Of a stretch of 64,000 nt of DNA, positions 23,875 to 37,417 are shown one piece after another. A program made the position numbers and the translations under genes. Below the pieces are notes generated by a model, which saw only the letters and a list, made by a program, of their open reading frames with translations, was not told the origin of the DNA and made no database searches. Source of the stretch: Lineus longissimus (Eukaryota; Nemertea; Pilidiophora; Heteronemertea; Lineidae). Location: positions 11,541,501-11,605,500 of the forward strand of contig NC_088310.1 in assembly GCF_910592395.1 (NCBI RefSeq), given 5' to 3'. How positions within the stretch are numbered: the first letter of the stretch is position 1; every line of letters begins with the position of its first letter.

Positions 23875-24105
23875 ATATTGGAAATGACGTTGCGGGTTGA
23901 CGTGAACTCGGATATCTGCGTACACTGAAAGGTCTTTCGCGCCAGGACTTCTGTGTACTAAGAATAATGAATAACGAGTTTTTCTACTATCTCCAAATTG
24001 AAACAAAATAAGAAAAGCATCAAATACGTAGAGAAAAATAGTTTACTGATGAACCAGAAGAAGAACAAACTTACCGGAGTAAAAACCCGCCCATTCCTTT
24101 AAGAT
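23875..24105 (-). repeat. Repeat family F, partial copy B
   Basis: Matches the distal half of copies A and C: GATATTGGAAATGACG, TTTCGCGCCAGGACTT, AAATAGTTTACTGATGAACC and CCGCCCATTCCTTTA-type blocks in the same order as copy C. It lacks the CTGTCGGCTGCC end, so it is truncated at the side facing the palindrome. Confidence 0.8.
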
Positions 24106-24910
24106 TTTTCATTACCAGCAGATATATTTCTCATCAATAAAATTGCCTATTTAGTGCACATCAGAGACGACTAATACCAACTTCGTATAACCACCATTGC
24201 CTGCTGACAAATGCAATTAATACAGATCCCATTCTTGATTATCTTTTCTGACAGTTCGATTGATTGGATTCCATACCGGCGTAAATTAAGCCTCTAATAT
24301 CATACGTAAGACTTGTTTGGTGAGAATCACTGGTATGACGGGATTGATGAAGGAGGTGCATGATGATATATAGGAACTTAACTGGTGTGTAATTTAGCCT
24401 ATACGGTTCGGTTTTGAAAAGTATTGAAAAAAAAATTGAATGCATCCTTACATCCTTTTAAAAGACAGACTATCTTAAGGCTTTTTTGGCTAGACGATCA
24501 ATTAACGACCAAATCGTATTAGCCTATCGTACAGAGGTATTTTTTTCTGTGGGCTTTTTTCCTCAGATCAAGCATCAACCCCTAACATTGCCTTTTTGGC
24601 AAGTCAAAATACATATACTTGCAACGCGTGAAAATACCCCGACATTCATCTACAAAATATCAATTTTCGCAAAATTAGTCCCGATCACAGACGAAAAATA
24701 AACTCCACCATTTAAAACAGTCCAAACCAGTATAAAGTCATTGAAGGCCACGGCGCACTTTGCGCGGTTTTCCACTGACTTTCGATTCACTTTGATGTTA
24801 GTTTACTCATTTGCTCGTCAATCGCAAACTTACTGACCACAAAGGACTCTTGATAGCAGCGAATTGCGACGCTTATCCACGCTCAGGAAAGAGGCGCTTA
24901 TATTGTTTTT
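24106..24910. other. Intergenic, nothing recognised
   Basis: No gene or repeat supported. Confidence 0.5.
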
Positions 24911-25575
24911 GGCTCACCGTAGGGGTGTCTTTTAAGATCGCAGTGTCCGTCGTCAGTCGCCGTCCATCGTCGTTTCCTGTTTCAAAAACGTCGGGACGTG
25001 ATGGTCAGGTGACCTCTGATAATGAATTTAAGTCCGATCTGATACTTGACTTGGCCACCAGAGGGCCAGAAGTGGAAATCAAAAAGTGTGATATATCTCT
25101 TATGAGTGACTCGTTTTTGATAAAATGTTTGTGGTTCTCCTAGCAAGGATACAACACATATCATAAGGGTTTTTAATTTAACCCAATTTTTCATGGTCTC
25201 ATAGGTCAAATAGCGTTAATTGGTCGTTTGAATGTAACTATGGCACGTTTCTTAACCACAAAAGCTATGAACTTGAAATGTTGTACACATGACTCTCTAC
25301 AACCTCGGACACCGAATTTCGATTCGATTTGATTCTAGACTTTGCCACCAGGAGGCCAAAACTAAAAAATGTAAAAAGTGCAATATCTCGCTTGTTAGTG
25401 ACTTGTTTTCGATGATATGTTTATGGTAGGTACTCCAAGCAACGATAACTCACATGTCATACCGACTTTGGTTTGACCTTTAGTCTATGCATGTAGCATG
25501 TTCCTTAACCAGGATGAATTCCTAACAGCTAAATATCTATACGGTGAGCACAATGGCCCTTGGCCGTTTTATTGT
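24911..25575 (+). repeat. Repeat family S, copy 1
   Basis: Starts with a decayed GGCTCACCG...GGGGTG end and a GTCCGTCGTC-rich stretch, carries internal units with TTGGCCACCAGAGGGCCAGA and a TGTGATATATCTCTTA/TGCAATATCTCGCTTG block, and ends with GGTGAGCACAATGGCCCTTG. These landmarks recur in the same order in copies 2 to 4. No transposase or RT is visible. The ORF at 24811-25143 lies across it and is not a gene. Confidence 0.85.
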
Positions 25576-27205
25576 TAGCTATGACATGGAATTAAACCCA
25601 TAAACATCTACACAACAATTTCCATGTCTTCTAAAACGTTTTATTAGCCCTTCGCTCAACGGTTCGCATTTAAAGTGTGCTTCCACAAGGAGGAAATGTA
25701 AATCAGTTTCGGGCAAGAGTTCATACTGACAGCAATAGTTTTGGAACCGTGACGCAAAAACATCAGTTTTGATTAACGAGCTGTTCCGTCCAGTTTGTTT
25801 CGATACCACACAACCTTGGCATTATATATCCAGATAATGTCATTTTTTTGTTTTCTATCAGCGTTTGCGATTGAGCTCCGCTGTCTTCATGTTTTCCGTC
25901 AACAATGCATTTGCGGCACTTTTGCTCACTGCAGACTGGATAAACATGTGTAAGGAGTTAAATGATTAAAATAATTCTATCAAATTGTGACCCCGAAAGA
26001 TTAATGGCGGCAAACATGGGCGTCTCAATTATGCAGCAATAAAAAATTACATTAACAACTATTTTTGATCGCACATTTTACATATTATAGTGATGCAGCG
26101 CTATAACTATAGTTTCATCTTTTATTCAGAGATCATAAATTCCCCATGCGAGAATTATTAAGTTAAGGATGTTTTAACAATAAAGCTTGATGTTTTATCA
26201 TCCTCATCAATCTACTTTACCAAGAAAAGCCAATACCGCCTCATGATATGATGCAAAAATTATGTGATGGCAAATAAAATATCGTGTTCGTTGTCGGAAA
26301 TCGCTAGATATCCATTAGGTTGTTTGCCTTTCAGTTGTATACACATTTATCATCTTGACAACTTATTACACCCCGTCTGGTATCTGTTACTTTCTGCACA
26401 TCATCTACTATTTTTGGTCGAATTTGCACTTTATTCTGGCATGTTTGACAGTATTCCTTACTGGATGTAAGGTTATGTATCATTATCAAGCAACAAAAAA
26501 CACGGCATGTGTTTTATCGTTCGATCATCTCATCACGGAGTAACACACGAACGCGCCCTGGAGGACCGTATATTTTCGACTAGACTATTTCATTTATTAA
26601 CGCAGACAGATTAAAAGCATTACATGATATGAAAGGTAACACCCATAAAACATTATGTAAAAGTAAAAGACAGTGGCAGATAAACTATTTAAAAGTCCCT
26701 TGACCATTTCACGCCCAAATACCATGTCATTAATGAAAAGCTCAGGTTTACGTTTTAAAACAGTTACACAGTAGTGGTTCCTTCTACTATATGAATCATT
26801 TGAAAATTTGAGTTGCATTTTTACGCCTGAGTTTGGCTATCATTGGACAACTGAGGAGATTTTAGTAAAATAACTAACTTTAAAAAAAGCGTGTGTAACT
26901 GAAATATTTTAAAATCTTATTTTGCTTTGTTATGCCTTTTAAATACATCTAGCTTTGGCTAAAACTAGCGAATGGAGGTGACTTTAGACAAAATTAGCGA
27001 TTTCAAAATATTCCTTAATAACGCTACTTTGTATACATACATAAACCTCTTAGACCCATCCCGACCATCATACAATTTCCAATTAGAGGCGCCATTATAT
27101 TTGTACAGCATTATCATAATATTCCATTTGTGCGATAATTGCTGTCTCCGTACTTTGAAGCTTGAGCTGATTGAGGAAAATAGTAAATCGAATGGCTGAA
27201 GATCT
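25576..27205. other. Intergenic, no gene recognised
   Basis: AT-rich sequence with short ORFs only. Confidence 0.5.

Positions 27206-27241
<36 letters not shown>
27206..27241. repeat. Poly(G) tract, 36 bases
   Basis: The longest homopolymer in the window, uninterrupted. Its length is likely to be unstable between individuals and unreliable in sequencing. It produces a false proline-rich ORF on the minus strand. Confidence 0.95.
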
Positions 27242-27244
<3 letters not shown>

Positions 27245-29835
27245 TTCAATAAACACACGCTGAAGAGAGCTAATCTTCACTTTTCTCATCACTCATTGGT
27301 CGCCTGGTATCTGCAAATACTGTCATATAGCCTATTTCAACATTTTTATGTTATGTTTTGAAAACAAATCCTGTTAAATTGTGTGATAATCTCATTTCGC
27401 ATCACTTGTATTCATTCATAATATAGTATTTTGCATTTCCGTTTTGTAATTGACGACCAAAAGGACACTAAAAACTTGTCCCATGTTTTCATGCCTCTAG
27501 ATTGGCGTTTTACAGTATCGCTTGGAGTTTACCGGTGCAGCATAAACCAGTGAACCATTTAAAAATGTCTGAAGACGTATATAACTGCCTGCAGTGGTTA
27601 ACGAGACCCGTATATAATGTGCACCGAGGACACTTTTCACACGGGCATAATTTCCCTTTACTGACTCTCACATGAAATATCGCTTTACAAGTAAAAATAT
27701 TTACGAGCTGTATCGTCGAATCCATTGTTTTATAGGATGGCGAATAAACTTTTCTAAACTGGTTGCTACTTCAATGTTTTTCTCATTTAGCTATAAACAC
27801 CCTTTTCCGCATGCTGCATCGTATCATAGCCGAACATGAAGCATCTATTTGGTGAGGTTCATCATCTACGCGTAAAGCACGAAAGTGAACGCAAGCATGA
27901 GGATCAACTACATCTTTCAAAACAAAGTCGAATTTATCCAGCAATATTCTACTGATTAGTAATGCAAGTATCATGGTGTAATCTATAACATTCTGCAGGG
28001 TGTCAGTGATGAAGAGTTACTGAAATAGGTTTTCGGTCAAGTTTCTTCATCAATAAGCCGAACAGTCGGACGGAAAAAAAACCTGAAGGCAGTCGAAATC
28101 TTGTATGGAAATGAGTATACTAGCGAAACTTGATATGACTCATCCTGGTATACCCAGTGGTTTTCAACACACTTCGCCTATTGATGATGTAAGGAGTGAA
28201 AACTAACACTGAATCTCAGGATGAATGTGACGCGGTGGTTAAGGTAACCAAAAGGGTGTGAATAAATGGCAGCACGCACCCACAAAGCAACAGACTCAAG
28301 TAGAGAAGCCTCGCTGCTGCACCCTGGTCATAGATTAAGCTGATAACCGACACTACGGTACTGCAAAAGATAAACCTTTAGTAGACTACATGATAAACCA
28401 TGAAAAACGACTTCCTACAAATCAATTTAAAAGCTCTTCCTTAAGCCAGACAAAATACTATCGTATAAAACAGAAAATATACACTTGAAGTGTGCCCTAT
28501 AAACGATATTTTACTTGTTTTAACATTGTTCTTCGGTACCCCCGAAATGTCGTGCATCCGTATTGTCTGTGTTGATCAGTGAACGTATTGATGTGATGTG
28601 CAAGTTTGATATCATAGTATTACATCCTAATGCTAGGAAATGAAATACCTATTTGCAACACACAGTGTAGCAGAGAAGCCTAGCTTGGTCCTTCGAAAAG
28701 TCCATGGTCAGATATTGTCGAACTTCGATTACAGGGACGATTTCTTGCGGGGCAGTTACATGATTTACTAACTGAATGGCGTCAATGAGCTAATAATTCA
28801 CCTATTTCAAATTATGCAAGAATGTTGCGTGGGTTGAACACTTGAAAATGGACTTCTTCTCACAATTAGGGTTAGTTTCCAAGGCGCACAATGGAGTTGA
28901 TTGTGCAAAGTTAGGAGATAAACCGTTGCTACGCACTGGATAAATCGTGTACGTTGACCACCGTGATGTATTTGCAAATAATGTTCGCGAACAAATTTAG
29001 CGCTAGGTTACATTTTCATTATTTAAAGAATTATTTGTTACGATTAATTCATCAAGTCATTAGGCCAGCACTAAGGTTCACATTTAAACAAGTGTTGAAT
29101 GGATATAATATTATTCAACTTCCCGCACAGTTGGTCAGTTTCGAATTCGCGAACATCCCGATCAGTCTATGGTAAGATATGAGCAAGTTCCAATGGTAGT
29201 ATCGAAAGGAACGCACTTCCATCACGTGATTATGAATAGAGGGCACGCTCTTAATATGTTTCAAAAGGAAATGATAGCTCGACGGTGTTCTGGTAAATTG
29301 CGAAATGTAATTCCTACAAATTTGTTCGGTCACAAAAGAGAAACCTAAACAATTTCAGTTCAAATTAACTCTCCTAGAATTTGAAGAAGTGTACGAGCTA
29401 CATATGTATAGATGCACCTCATTGAATTTCTTAACACACTTCTCTGTGGGCGGGCACAATTTGAAACTGTATGCATTTGTATACTTACTGTACATGGATC
29501 ACGTACATTGAATCGTGTCTCTGCTGTCAGCTTTGGGTAGGATTATTGTGTAAGTCACAGTTTTTTTCTTGTGTTGGTTTGGGACGCAGTTTCCAGCTGA
29601 GTGAATTCATTGCACAGTTGCCTTTGAGCTGTTGGTTGTATATGAAGTAAAGTGAACAAATGCATCAATTATGAAATGCCTTGGCCGTCGGTTGATGTTA
29701 TTTTCAATACATGATTGCAGTGTAGGTCATGTGATCTTTGAGATTTCGCGGGAAATTGTAAACAAATAAAGAAACGCACGTGCGCAGCTCAAATTTCAAT
29801 AGGTCATTCTTAAAAGCGGGACAATAGGCTGACGC
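27242..29835. other. Intergenic, no gene recognised
   Basis: About 2.6 kb with no supported gene, RNA or paired repeat. Confidence 0.5.
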
Positions 29836-29873
29836 TGGGGGAGGAGGGGTCAGTTAGGGGATGGGGATAGGGT
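29836..29873 (+). other. Predicted G-quadruplex motif
   Basis: Five G runs of three or more separated by loops of two to seven bases (GGGGG, GGGG, GGGG, GGGG, GGG) satisfy the standard G3N1-7 rule. No gene start is adjacent that I can identify. Confidence 0.6.
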
Positions 29874-29984
29874 TGACTGCGTGTTGTTTATGGGTCCTAC
29901 GCACGCATCTGAGAAGGAGGGGTCAAGAATTTAGGGGAATTATGTAATTTCCCGTAACATTTTACGATTTTTTTACATATATAC

Positions 29985-29996
29985 GGGGGGGGGGGG
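29985..29996. repeat. Poly(G) tract, 12 bases
   Basis: Uninterrupted G run following ATATATAC. Confidence 0.9.
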
Positions 29997-30289
29997 ATTC
30001 AAAAGGGAAATGCGACCGGAGACCTCGATGACAAGATGCTGGAACTGGGATCTCTTTTTATTCCTTCTGATTACATGCGTTCTTTGAAATTTCAAGCCCT
30101 TTTCAGTCTTCATGATAGTCCAAACGACCCCTCTTTGGAGGAACTTGACCTGTTCAAAAGCACTGACTTTCAAAAAAAGACGACACTATATATATATGTA
30201 TCTCATTGATAAGTTGATAATCATACTAAAAAGAAAAGTTGTCCAGAAATATTTTACTTGGGGGTAAAAAACTCTTGCTCAAGAGTTTT

Positions 30290-31516
30290 TTTTTTATTTG
30301 ACCTACTTTTCAGGGTCACTGAGGTCAAATGGCGTAAATTTGCCGTTTGAGTGTAACTGTGGCACATTTCTTAACCAATAAAGCTATGAACTTGAAATTC
30401 AGTACACATGACTCCCTACATCATATATCCTATGACACAGAATGTTGGTCTGATCTGATTCTCGACTTGGCCACCAGGGGCCAAAACTAAAAAAGGTAAA
30501 GAGTGCAATATCTCGCTTAATAATGACTTGTTTTTAATTTTATTTTTATGGTAGGTACTCAGAGCAAGGATACTTCACATATCGTACAGGTTTTTGAATT
30601 GACTTAATTTTCAATGTTAGATGACCTGTGACACTGATTTTCGGTCCGGTCCGAATCTTATCTTGGCCACCAAGGGGCCAAAACAAAAATGTGAATAGTG
30701 CCATATCTCGCTTATTACTGATTGTTTTTGGTGAAAGTTTTATGGTACCTACTCTAAGCAAGGATAGATTACATATGATGCGGTTTTCGATTTGGCGTAC
30801 TTGTCAAGGTCAGAGGTCAAATGGCGTAAAGTGGCAATTTGAGCGTAACTGTGGCACGTTTCTTAACCCATAAGGCTATATACTTGAGACTTTGTACAAA
30901 GGACCCATTAGGTCAGGTGACCTCTGACGCTGAATTTCAGTCCGGTCTTATTCTCGACTTGGCCACCAGGGGGCCAAAAGTGAAAACCTAGAAAGTGTGA
31001 TATCTCGCTTATTAGTGATTCGTTTTCAATAACATCTTTACGGTAGGTTAGGTGAAAGTTTTATGGTTGATACTCTTAGCAAGGATACACCACATATCAT
31101 ATGAGTTTTTGATTTGACCTGCTTTTCAAGGTCACAGAGGTCAAATGGCGTAAATTGGTCGTTTGAGTGTAACTATGGCACGTTTCTTAACCACTAAAGC
31201 TATGAACTTGAAATTTGGTTCACATGACTCCCTACGTCATGTAACCTCGGACACCGAATTTCGATCTGATCTGGTACTCAACTTGGCCACCAGAAGGCCA
31301 AAACTAAAATAGGTAAAATGTACAATATCTCCTTTATTAGTGACTTGTTTTTGATGATATTCTTATGGTACTTACTCCAAGCAACGATATATCACATGTC
31401 ATACCGACTTTGGTTTGACCTATATACTATACATATACAATGTTTCTTAAAACCAGGATGATTTCCAAAGCACCAAATATTTATACAGTGAGCACAATGG
31501 CCCCTGGCCGTTTCAT
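30290..31516 (+). repeat. Repeat family S, copy 2, with internal tandem units
   Basis: Units of roughly 200-330 bp recur: the block AACC(A/C)(A/C)TAA(A/G)GCTAT appears near 30375, 30865 and 31185, and the (T/C)ATATCTCGCTT block near 30505, 30700 and 30995 with a variant near 31325. TTGGCCACCAGGGGCC-type strings separate them. It ends GTGAGCACAATGGCCCCTGG near 31487. The 5' end (hairpin plus CGTC repeats) is missing. Confidence 0.85.
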
Positions 31517-33440
31517 AAAAAAATTCCCGATCCCCGATCCTTGCTGCTTCCAGCTCAATGAGACTGTGTTCTCTTTGGACAACGATAGTGTCGATATTCT
31601 ACTACTTGGCCTCCCTGAAGTGATTCTGCAAAACGATGTGTGACACACATGGCCGTACTTCTTTCAGACATAATCACTCTTTGACTAAATCAGTGCACAG
31701 AAGATCACGTTCATGAACCTGTGTATCTTCCAGTTCGTGAATCAGGCAATTTTCCGAGCCATCCAATCAGGCAATATGGCTTCCAGTCAGCCAGTCTGCT
31801 CGGTAATAGCTGTAATTCTTTCGGACTGATTACCTGCCACTAGAAGCAGTGCACGGCCACCAATGGCCATCGGTCAAGGAGTGTCCCCCAAGAGTGTAGT
31901 AACCATTGCCAATCGTAAGGTCAGGTCAAATAAGCAAAACGGTTGGAGAATCGTAACTTGAACATTCTTATTATTATTATTTCACGCGTTCGGTGACGTC
32001 ATAACGACAGCTGGATTATTTCTGACGCGTTTGGGAACGCGCCAAAACGCGCGGCATTGGTCCTTTCTCTGGACAAAACGCGCCGCGATGAGCCAAAACG
32101 CACGCTTTTTGATTGATTGCGCCCTTTTTTGGGCTACTCGTGATTGCTTCGTTGAAGTGTGTACTTCATTCTGTCGCGAAGATGTGAGAGCCGTGTGTAC
32201 GGATGGGTGAAAAGACCTGCAACCATTGCGAAGTAAGATACGATAATCCTTGATGTCGCGCAGTTGCATTGGAAAACAAAAAAGCCCACGTGACTAAGCC
32301 GCGAGGAATAAGAGTTGAATATGTATATATATGTCAGTATTGACATTTGAGACGAAGACTTTTTCAACCAGTCTCCAAGCAGCTGGAAAACACACGTAAG
32401 ATCATCAAGATCAAAGACACCAACGCTTTCAATAATATCGAAGCCATCTCCTCCGGGCCTCAGTCGATTAACGTGATTAATACAGCTACGGTCCGGAAAT
32501 AACAAGGCGTGGGCGGTGTGGTTATTATTGGATATGACATTTTTGAGATATTATAGCTTTGGCTATATACATCGCAATAGCTTTGCATATCACGACGAGC
32601 TATCAGTCAATCTACGTACTACATTATAGCCCACCAACTGGCTAATCAGACCTCCTCATGGCCGTCTGCTGACCGTGCCAGAGCCACTATTCATAATCAC
32701 TCAAAGAAGAAATTTCTATTTAGTTTCATAAAATCGTTTCAAACTGCAAGCAGTCATATTCTGAAACATCATTTAGATGCTTACATTCTGATATAGGGAA
32801 TATTTCTAGCACGTTCATTCCTTATTCAGCCTATTTGATTAGATAATTTGTGAAATTAGAGTCATTCAAATGACCATGATTTGTGCCGATTCAAAACTAA
32901 ACAAGAACATCGGTTCATCGATCATTGCATGAATTCGAGTGTGCGCTTGATTTGCTTGAATCTGCCTTATTACTGAATCAAATGGCATGGCTAGTTAAGA
33001 TGCAATTCATTCGTTAATGTTCAGAAATCCAAAGGAAGGTATTAACCCTCCATCGACATATGAAAGAAATTGTCTAATGTTATGTTGAAAAGTATGCTAT
33101 GGGTGCATATACAATCTGAGACCGGCATAGGAATGAGAAATTCCCGTCTCTTCGGAGATCTGTCATAGCCGAGGTGATGCGTGGTGAATTTATGTTATAC
33201 TACAGTGTTCGTCATCCACCGTCATACTTTTTAGGTGCGTGTTTCTGAATGAGTAAGTATATCAGAGCTGTACTGCTCTTCATTACTGTAACCACAGTGA
33301 TAATTCAAAACGACCGAGACACTTTTGAGTGGATATCAATCAGATCACATGTTGCTTCTATAATTTGGCCCATTTACATTTTGACTGGTCATTATTCCCG
33401 CCGAAAAAAACTGCACTGGACCATGGAGGTCTCCATTTAC
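31517..33440. other. Intergenic, no gene recognised
   Basis: A minus-strand ORF (32134-32505) includes an acceptor-like site followed by LLGDWLKKSSSQM, but I could not link it to other exons or a family. A patch at 31990-32110 is rich in AAAACGCGC-like strings. Confidence 0.45.
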
Positions 33441-33444
33441 ATGG

Positions 33445-33555
33445 TATGACGTCAAAATATTGTATATTACGTCATAAAAAGTGCGTCATATTTGCAGGTG
33501 GACGACCGTCGGTGTTTTCCCCAACATGGCCGACGTCTTCTTTTGGCGCCAAGAC
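33445..33555. promoter_or_regulatory. Promoter-like cluster: CRE half-sites, YY1-like and E2F-like motifs
   Basis: Within about 110 bp: TGACGTCAA (33447-33455), TTACGTCAT (about 33467-33475), TGCGTCAT (33482-33489), AACATGGCCGAC (33523-33534, YY1-like) and TTTTGGCGCCAA (33541-33552, E2F-like palindrome). Such a mix is typical of TATA-less promoters. No coding exon is recognised immediately downstream, so the target gene is unknown. Confidence 0.35.
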
Positions 33556-35695
33556 GTTTGTTCCTTGAACGTGCCGATTTAAATGCCCCATGTATTTAAC
33601 GTGGCAATCAATCTGCACACAAATTAGGTATGTTTTAATTTATATCATTGGTGTCTAACAGGTAAACCGTATTTCGAACGATTTTTAATGCTTTCTACTG
33701 AGTCTTAATGGCATACGCCGTTCGTGTGAATAGAATTATACCGGTGTGCACTTGTTATGAACCACAATTTCCTTAAACTTCGGGTTTAGAATGTATATCA
33801 GTCTACACAACGGTATCGTTGAAATTTATACTCGTTATGTATTTATACAGATTAGAAATATCAAAGTTAAAATGTTCAGATTTATGAAAGGGACTTGGTA
33901 TTAATCCGCCATGTCTATTTAATATTAATTTCGAACACAACAAACTCCAAGGGTAGGCTAACCTCTGATCGGAAACAATTTTTTTTCTACATAATTCTCG
34001 ACTGGTGGCCACCAAATAATTTCTTTGCAACTGCATGCGCATGTTACTGCATATTCAGTGTTTCTGGTCAACCTGATCAGTTACCCACAGCAAATGGACA
34101 TGGAAAAATGCGTTCATTTATAAAACGTAAACCATAAACAAATGTTTGGATCAAATAAACAGGGAGTGCTGTTTCATCGACCTCATAGTTCACTTCTTGA
34201 CGAAGCAGCTGGCCCAGGCCAGGCAACATACTTGCTTGCGGTACATTAACGTTAGCGTGCCTCTGCGAAACTATATAAATCTTACCTTTCGAATCATGAA
34301 TAGTGAAGGAAATGTATCGAAGACAGGTCCCTGACTCAGCTTTACGTATCTGCTTGTCTAATTGATACCAATATAACTAGAGGTGTCCGGAGTTTGCGGG
34401 GCAAACTCGAGGTCTTCCCCGCATTGTTTTCAAATGCAAATTAGTTTCGTTACTGAAAAAGTAAAACCCACATGCACAGGTTCAACCTATCATCTCTGAA
34501 AGACACCGTGGTTTTAACTTTCCAATGATTGTTGATCGGATGTGATGCGTGTAATATTGTGGGTAGCAGTGTACCGCGTGTACACCTCCCCGTTCCGATA
34601 TATAGTGAGTTAACTGAAATAAATTGGCAGTATTATGTGATAACGTCCCGTTATATCAAATCAAACAGCTGGTTAATCGCAGCTATATATCAACTACAAT
34701 CGCTGTTTCCTGTAAGATTGTGCATTTATCCGAAAACAGGCGCACTGGACAATAATTTTATTGGTGGTATCATCAGTTAAGATTTATTTTAGAGGCATAA
34801 TGAATGGAATGTGCGATGCACTGGTTTCATGTGCCTCGAGCAACCTTCGTCGTCGATCTCTCTCTAAGCTCACCCCGATCTTGTTCTAGCGCCTTTCGGT
34901 CAGAACCCAAACTACCTATGTGCAATATCCTTTTTTGAAGTTATTTGCCGGAATGTAGATAGAGCATCATGATCAGCATATCAGTATATACTACAATAGA
35001 TTGAGCTTGGTTATCTTAGAAGCCATTCTGTGTGGTCGATGTACCCATAATGCATTGAACCGAGGGCCAAAAACGATATGTACAACATTCAGGGTGAAAT
35101 TTCGCCTGGGCTGCTCAATAAGGATTGGTAATCACATGAAATTAAAGTGTAAAATGTGTGTAAAGTCTGAATAATTAATTATTTAATGGTGGCTGTTGGT
35201 AGTGCACTAAGTAATCACGTGATTGTGTTTTTTGAAGAAAAAAAACCTACTCAAACAACTCAGGGCCAAAGCAACCTAGATATGTTCGCATAAGATGCAC
35301 ATAATAGGCCGTTTTCCCTGACTCCAACCAACTGGTCGTGTATCAGAGAAACCAGTCACTTTCATTGTACAATGTCAAGAAGGTGGATGGTTGTTAGTGC
35401 TTAATTCGATGGTGACAATACAATACGCCGTACAAATGAGAACATCACCTGTTTAGTTCCTCTCCGAGAGAGCAGTCGAGAAGCGGTCACAGCAGGTAAG
35501 AATAAGACTTCTCTGCGTCGTAACAATTTAGTCGCAATTGCCCAATTCCTGTTTTATTAGGATGGATAATCATGATCATCTGTCTCAAAATCAAATTCAA
35601 AGTAGATCTACGTCTCGATCGTGACACCTTCTCGTAACAACCTTTGCACTGCCTGCAGACCTGTACACCTGCAAACCTCTCCAGACCAATACATT
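33556..35695. other. Intergenic, no gene recognised
   Basis: Short ORFs only; no supported repeats. Confidence 0.5.
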
Positions 35696-36215
35696 AGGTG
35701 AGGTCTCAGCCAGTGTTACACCCAGTGTTGGGTGTCAGTGTTAGGGGTTACACCTAATCCGACCCCTCTAATCCTGGGGTCAGTTTGGTGTTAGGTGTTG
35801 GGTGTTCCGTGTTAGGTGTCAGACATGGTGTTTGTGTTGAGGTGCTGAGTGTCACACCAACTATAGTTGTCAACTATCGACTGTAACACTTACTGCTGCC
35901 GATCGTTCATGTCTTTGACCTCTTTCTTGTTGCATATTCGCCTCAAAGTGAACATTTGGGATGAAAAACATCTTGAGTGTGTGAATGACAACATAGGCAA
36001 AGATGGCTACCACTGATCTGAAGTTGTGACCTCTGGCTCTTACTAATCCCTGAGAGGTTTAGTGTTACACCGCATGTAAAATGTACAGGCAATTCCTGAT
36101 CTTCAACACCAAGCTGGGTTTGCGGTGTGACACCTGGTGTGATCCTAAAGTCCAACACGGGCTGTGACTTAGGATTACACCAAGATCGAGTGTTATTTAG
36201 AGGATCACACTTATT
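35696..36215. repeat. Degenerate GTGTTA/TAACAC cluster (T-box half-site-like)
   Basis: At least a dozen variants of AGGTGTNA or its complement TNACACCT lie in about 500 bp, in both orientations (for example GTGTTACACC, TTACACCTAA, TTAGGTGTTGG, AGGTGTCA, TCACACCA, TTACACCA). Either it is a decaying minisatellite or a dense array of T-box-type half-sites (core AGGTGTGA). It lies 1.2-1.7 kb upstream of the first coding globin exon. Confidence 0.5.
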
Positions 36216-37417
36216 CTGATTGCCCAGATTTTATACACTCATTTAACATTTTGTACTGTCTAGTTGGAAGTTATAGGTATTTAGTAGCTACTTCAATAGG
36301 TTACGGATGGACGAATACACGGCTCGAACAAAATCAACGCATTTTCTGGGGCCGTCGAGTGGTTACATATTCACATGAATTACAGCGGAGTAGTAGTGAT
36401 ACATGAACCTTGTTGAATATATGTCAATACGGATTAACTTTATTGTTCATTCAGCAACCTCCTTAATTCCAACATTACATCATATTGCCGTTGCAAAAAT
36501 ATCCGACGGCTTTGCCAATGAGATGGTTTGTCAGTACATTTCATGTATTGCCGGGATGGTTTAACAACAATTCAAGGGGATTCTATATATCTTCTTGTTA
36601 CCATGAACCTTGGGGATATATTAACGCCGTCCTCAGGAATTACAAACTATAAATAAATTCTACTACCATCCCCCAAATCAAGAAAATGCAGAGGATCTCA
36701 ATGCTCATTAATAGCATGACTGCCCCAGGGAAATCAATATCATTTCATCTGCAACAGGCTATCTGGCCAATCGGGATGTAATATCTCCAACTCATTATAC
36801 TCACAAATCAGACGTGCGAGTAAGAAATCCGATACTGAAATATAGTATGACGTATTGAATGAATGCGATTGCTTGAGGATATTGGTGTAGCGACTTAGGC
36901 ATTCATTTAATATTTTCCATGCCGCAGCATTCGTTCAGTTCAGTCGTGATGATATGTGAGCGCAATGATAATAAATTGTCATACTGTCTGAACGAGACAA
37001 AGGCTTTCAATGGTTTTGAATAAGGCGTTTGTGACGAGTGGTGTCATATTTGATAAGTACATGTAACCATGTACACGTAGTACACCTTGAAATATCAAAA
37101 CGCCTTTACAACTATATATATGATACATCAAAGTTATCCAGCTACATTTTGATATAAATTATTACAGCACTGCCCGTCTATTTCCAAATATTTCATGGTT
37201 TATAATAAATCTAAAGTGACAATATTGACAATATGATATATACATGTCCAATAATTAATATTGTGGTATACTAAGTGGCTAAGAAAAGGTTAATTGAAAG
37301 TGAGACATTTAACGCACCTGCAGCTAAGTACCTCAACCCAGTGGTTAAGGACGATGTCCAAACAGGGCTCACACTCTCCTAAGGCGATGTATAACTGTTA
37401 ATTTTTTTTCGATGCAG
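36216..37417. other. Upstream flank or 5' intron of the globin gene
   Basis: No coding content recognised. Because the first globin coding exon starts right after a splice acceptor, some of this is probably intron and a 5' non-coding exon lies further upstream, but I cannot place it. Confidence 0.5.

Noticed and set aside
24811-25143. 110-codon + strand ORF
   Set aside because: Lies across the border of repeat S copy 1; the same sequence in other copies is not open.
26965-27258. Minus-strand proline-rich ORF
   Set aside because: The poly-Pro comes from the 36-base G run; the rest lacks coding character.
32134-32505. Minus-strand 123-codon ORF with acceptor-like site
   Set aside because: Could not be joined to other exons or a known family; the distal half is low-quality sequence.
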